Shown: positions 61,600 to 64,000 of the stretch, one piece after another
Layout of the letters: the number at the start of each line of letters is the position of its first letter
Position numbering within the stretch: position 1 is the stretch's first letter
Source: Anaerolineae bacterium
GTDB taxonomy: Bacteria; Chloroflexota; Anaerolineae; UBA4142; SHND01
Length of the DNA stretch: 64,000 bases
Direction: 5' to 3'
Assembly: GCA_021463195.1 (NCBI GenBank)
Contig: JAJTXZ010000001.1
Span: 1 to 64,000 of the forward strand
Notes under the pieces: model-generated
Seen by the model: the letters and a program-made list of their open reading frames with translations, nothing else
Database searches by the model: none
Told to the model about the DNA's origin: nothing
Position numbers and translations under genes: made by a program

Positions 61600-63440
61600 T
61601 CTAGTCTTTCGAGGATTGCCGCCGCGCGCGCCGCCATATCCATCCGTTTGCGCTGTTCCCATTTCCATTGCGCGAGTCGCAGCTCGCGCGCGGCTTCTGG
61701 AATTTGCTTGAGGAGCGGTTCGGCTCGGTCAATTTCGCCCATCCATACGTACGCCATTCCTAACGCTTTGATCGTCGCGCGCTGATGCGGATCCGCTTGC
61801 CACGCCGCTTCGAGCTCGCGCGTTGCCGTTTCAAAATCTTCACGGTCCAACGCGATGATGCCCAAGCGCGCGTGCGCTTCGCGATTGCGCGCGTCCAACT
61901 CTAGCGCGGCGTTGTACCGCGCGATCGCGTTTCTCAAGTCAGCTGCGCGGCGCACTTGGGCGGGCGGCGCATCCGAAAATTTTATTGGCGGCAATTCAAC
62001 TTGCGCTTGCGCCAACGCGCCGCGATTCGCTTCCCAACTCGCGCGGAGATCGTTCATTTTCACAATTCCAAAAATAAACGCCGCGCTTGCCAAAATCGTC
62101 GCGATGGCGATCGCGATTCGATTCATGCGGCGCGCCGCCAATGCCGCGCGCGCGTCCAGCGGCTTGAAAGGCGCGAGCGCCGCGATGGTCAAACCAAATG
62201 GCACAAACATTAACGGAAGCACGCGGCTAAAGTACAATGGCACATCCACGAGACCATGCAAAAGCGTCATCGTCACCGCCGCCAAGCCCGCTAGCGCCAT
62301 CCAATTCATCCGTTTGCGACGCTGCAAAATCCAAAGGTAATAGGCGACCAATAGCCACACAAACGCGCCGAGCGCGAAAATTCCCTGCTCGAACCAAATC
62401 TGAAGAAATAAATTATGCGTGTGCGCCAAAAAAGGAACGTCAATCAAAAGCAAATAAGTCGAGAAAGTGGGCGAAAAAGTTTCCAGCCCCGCGCCGGTCC
62501 AAAAATAATCTTGAATCAACTGATAAACTTGCGTATACAAAGTGAGCCGCGGCACGCTTGACACCGCGCCGAAAGCGCTATTCAACAAAGCGCTCAACCA
62601 TTCGCCGCCGAACGCGCCGAGCGCCAATAGCGCCAACAGCGCCGCATTCAACAACACCGCGATGCCGACATTCGCGGAATAACCAAAATGACGCGCCAAG
62701 CGCATCGCGCCGTACACCGCCGCGCTCAAAAACGCAAATAGCAGCGCCGCGAGCCACGCGCCGCGCGAAGTCGTCATGCCCAACGCGAACGCGATGCACG
62801 CTGTCACAAGCAATGATGGGATGAAACCCCACCATTCCTTGCGTCGCGCCGTGTTATAACATTCGCCGATGGCAAAGGGCAGCCCCAGCAGCAATATGCC
62901 CGCAATCAAATTCGCATGCGGCGTATGCCAGCCAAATTGCGGCGCCAATGCGTGCACGCGCGCGCCTAGCTCATTTACTAGCGCAAACTTGCCAGGCGCG
63001 GCGGAAAAATCGGTCTGCGTCACAAAATACAAACCCGCGCCCGCGCAAATCAAAAGCAGCCCCCAAATGACGATTCGTATTGCGAACGTCGTTTGGAGCG
63101 TCGCCAGCGCAAAATAGAGCGCGATGCCCGAGACAATCAACAAAAATTTTTGCTGCGCCGCCAATGGGTCGAACGCGATGTTTGTGCTCACCGCGGCCGT
63201 CAACAAAAATGCCAGCCAGGGCAGCGCAAGCGGAATGGCTAGCAAGCGGCTGCGATATTGCGCTACACGCAAACTCAAGCCCGCGACGATGAGCGCTAAC
63301 GCCAACGGCGCCACCGCAAGCCGCGCGGCTAACATTGCGCCTGCCGCCGCGACGAGTCCAACGCCCGCGAGGTCCAGCGCAAGCGCAGAGAACGAAATGC
63401 GCCGCACGCGCGCGGACGCGGCGTATTCGGCGCGACTCAT
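61596..63440 (-). CDS. O-antigen ligase/polymerase-like protein with C-terminal TPR
   Basis: This 614-residue protein starts at ATG 63440, overlapping the upstream stop by 4 bp. About eleven to twelve membrane helices fill residues 20-470. The Wzy_C loop is GMTTSRGAWLAALL, then DYFWTGAGLETFSPTFSTYL and FLAHTHNLFLQIWFEQGIFA, with the family H-x-H-N and E-x-G. After a last helix (AIAIATILASAAFIFGIV) residues about 490-614 form TPR-like repeats (YNAALELDARNREAHARLGI, GMAYVWMGEIDRAEPLLKQI), an architecture common in such ligases. It may polymerise or attach the chain. A second homologue lies at 17176-18639. Confidence 0.85.
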   Translation of the reverse strand: MSRAEYAASARVRRISFSALALDLAGVGLVAAAGAMLAARLAVAPLALALIVAGLSLRVAQYRSRLLAIPLALPWLAFLLTAAVSTNIAFDPLAAQQKFLLIVSGIALYFALATLQTTFAIRIVIWGLLLICAGAGLYFVTQTDFSAAPGKFALVNELGARVHALAPQFGWHTPHANLIAGILLLGLPFAIGECYNTARRKEWWGFIPSLLVTACIAFALGMTTSRGAWLAALLFAFLSAAVYGAMRLARHFGYSANVGIAVLLNAALLALLALGAFGGEWLSALLNSAFGAVSSVPRLTLYTQVYQLIQDYFWTGAGLETFSPTFSTYLLLIDVPFLAHTHNLFLQIWFEQGIFALGAFVWLLVAYYLWILQRRKRMNWMALAGLAAVTMTLLHGLVDVPLYFSRVLPLMFVPFGLTIAALAPFKPLDARAALAARRMNRIAIAIATILASAAFIFGIVKMNDLRASWEANRGALAQAQVELPPIKFSDAPPAQVRRAADLRNAIARYNAALELDARNREAHARLGIIALDREDFETATRELEAAWQADPHQRATIKALGMAYVWMGEIDRAEPLLKQIPEAARELRLAQWKWEQRKRMDMAARAAAILERLE

Positions 63441-64000
63441 TGCGAATTCACCTGCGCGCCGACCGGGCTCAAGATAATTTCCGATTCCGAATCTACGAGG
63501 TCGCGCTGCGTTGAAGCATGACGGCGCGTCAATTCATCCAAAACGCGAATGACCACGTACGATATGCCGAGTTGAACGCCCACCATGAGCAGCAGCGCGC
63601 CGAGCAAAAACCACAACCATAATTGTTCAAACTTGGCGCCGGATAACGACATCCCAAATGCGGCAATGCTGACCACAACGCCCGCGCCCGCGGTCAATAT
63701 GCCGAGCCAACCGAATGAGTAATCCAACGGCGGATCAAAAATTACGCGTCCGAACATGCCGCGCCGCACCGGCTTGTCAGTAAAAATCGCGATCAGATAA
63801 CTAAACATCACGCCCAGCGAAAAAACGCTTGCTCCCAACACGCCCAACGCGAGCATGCCGAACGCGGCAATCGGAGCATAGCCGCGCAAAATTTGATTGC
63901 CCGCAATCCAATCGAGCGCCAAAAAAATCGCCAGCGCCGTCGCGCCCGCGCCCATCGCTAAACCAAGTCCGCCCCATACACGCGCCGGATTGTAGGTCAT
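63437..64000 (-). CDS. C-terminal membrane part of a GT2 (DPM1-like) protein, probably continues beyond the window
   Basis: The last 187 residues up to the right edge have four hydrophobic segments: GGLGLAMGAGATALAIFLAL, YAPIAAFGMLALGVLGASVF, SFGWLGILTAGAGVVVSIAA and LWLWFLLGALLLMVGVQLGI. They end in a short soluble tail. The segment RVWGGLGLAMG at the start and the RGMFG loop are typical of the membrane tail of polyprenyl-phosphate glycosyltransferases. The ATG at 64000 is the last codon of the window, so it may be an internal Met. It is coupled to the Wzy-like gene by an ATGA overlap. Confidence 0.65.
   Translation of the reverse strand: MTYNPARVWGGLGLAMGAGATALAIFLALDWIAGNQILRGYAPIAAFGMLALGVLGASVFSLGVMFSYLIAIFTDKPVRRGMFGRVIFDPPLDYSFGWLGILTAGAGVVVSIAAFGMSLSGAKFEQLWLWFLLGALLLMVGVQLGISYVVIRVLDELTRRHASTQRDLVDSESEIILSPVGAQVNSQ

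Overview
The window is a 64 kb block in which every gene I can support lies on the minus strand, so transcription runs from high to low coordinates. It is a large cell-surface polysaccharide locus. No rRNA, tRNA, CRISPR array, transposase or integrase was seen. The organism is probably a member of the Chloroflexota (inference). The reasons are long Thr/Pro-rich stalks of the ATPTP type between a membrane anchor and extracellular beta-propellers, a very long TPR protein with a DUF4062-like domain, and a mosaic of glycan genes of mixed origin. Composition is unusual: short alternating GC tracts occur throughout, so the antisense frames stay open and produce many long false ORFs.

Layout from the upstream (right) end. 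58.6-64 kb: the membrane end of a GT2-like protein, a Wzy/ligase-like protein with C-terminal TPRs, and a secreted DUF5060/clan-A glycoside hydrolase, joined by ATGA overlaps. 56.4-58.6 kb: a Wzm/Wzt ABC exporter with a carbohydrate-binding Wzt C-terminus. 46-56.4 kb: sugar-precursor genes: Gfo/Idh/MocA oxidoreductase, SDR, SpsF-like cytidylyltransferase, NeuB/SpsE synthase, sugar N-formyltransferase, a polytopic membrane protein, DegT aminotransferase, SpsG-like protein, WbqC-like protein and PIG-L deacetylase. A terminator-like hairpin follows. 39.8-45.8 kb: PHP hydrolase, ATP-grasp ligase, epimerase, PtmE-like CBS-nucleotidyltransferase, second epimerase and LegC-like aminotransferase. 33.9-39.8 kb: capsule-type glycosyltransferase, methyltransferase, GT9 heptosyltransferase, an adenylyltransferase-isomerase (HldC-GmhA) fusion and the heptose kinase.

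10.8-33.8 kb: an assembly region with ten GT2/GT4 glycosyltransferases, two WbsX-family proteins, an NKWYS-type sulfotransferase and a short remnant of a paralogue, a truncated methyltransferase, a sulfatase-superfamily enzyme with Thr at the nucleophile position, a UDP-galactopyranose-mutase-like flavoprotein, a second Wzy-like protein and a sialidase-like surface propeller. 5.2-10.8 kb: the polyprenyl-phosphate sugar-1-phosphate transferase, split by an in-frame stop, then a Wzz/BY-kinase and a membrane-anchored surface protein. 1-5 kb: the TPR/DUF4062-like protein, running off the left edge.

Reading of the system (inference): two polymer routes may coexist. One would be Wzy-type, using the initiating transferase, Wzz/BY-kinase and Wzy, although no Wzx flippase is visible. 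The other would use the ABC exporter. Sugar inputs visible here are ADP- or GDP-heptose, a nonulosonate-like acid probably carrying an N-formyl group, and aminosugars. Signs of variability include a G10 tract inside a glycosyltransferase, a 50-bp tandem repeat upstream of another, a nonsense codon in the initiating transferase and two gene remnants.
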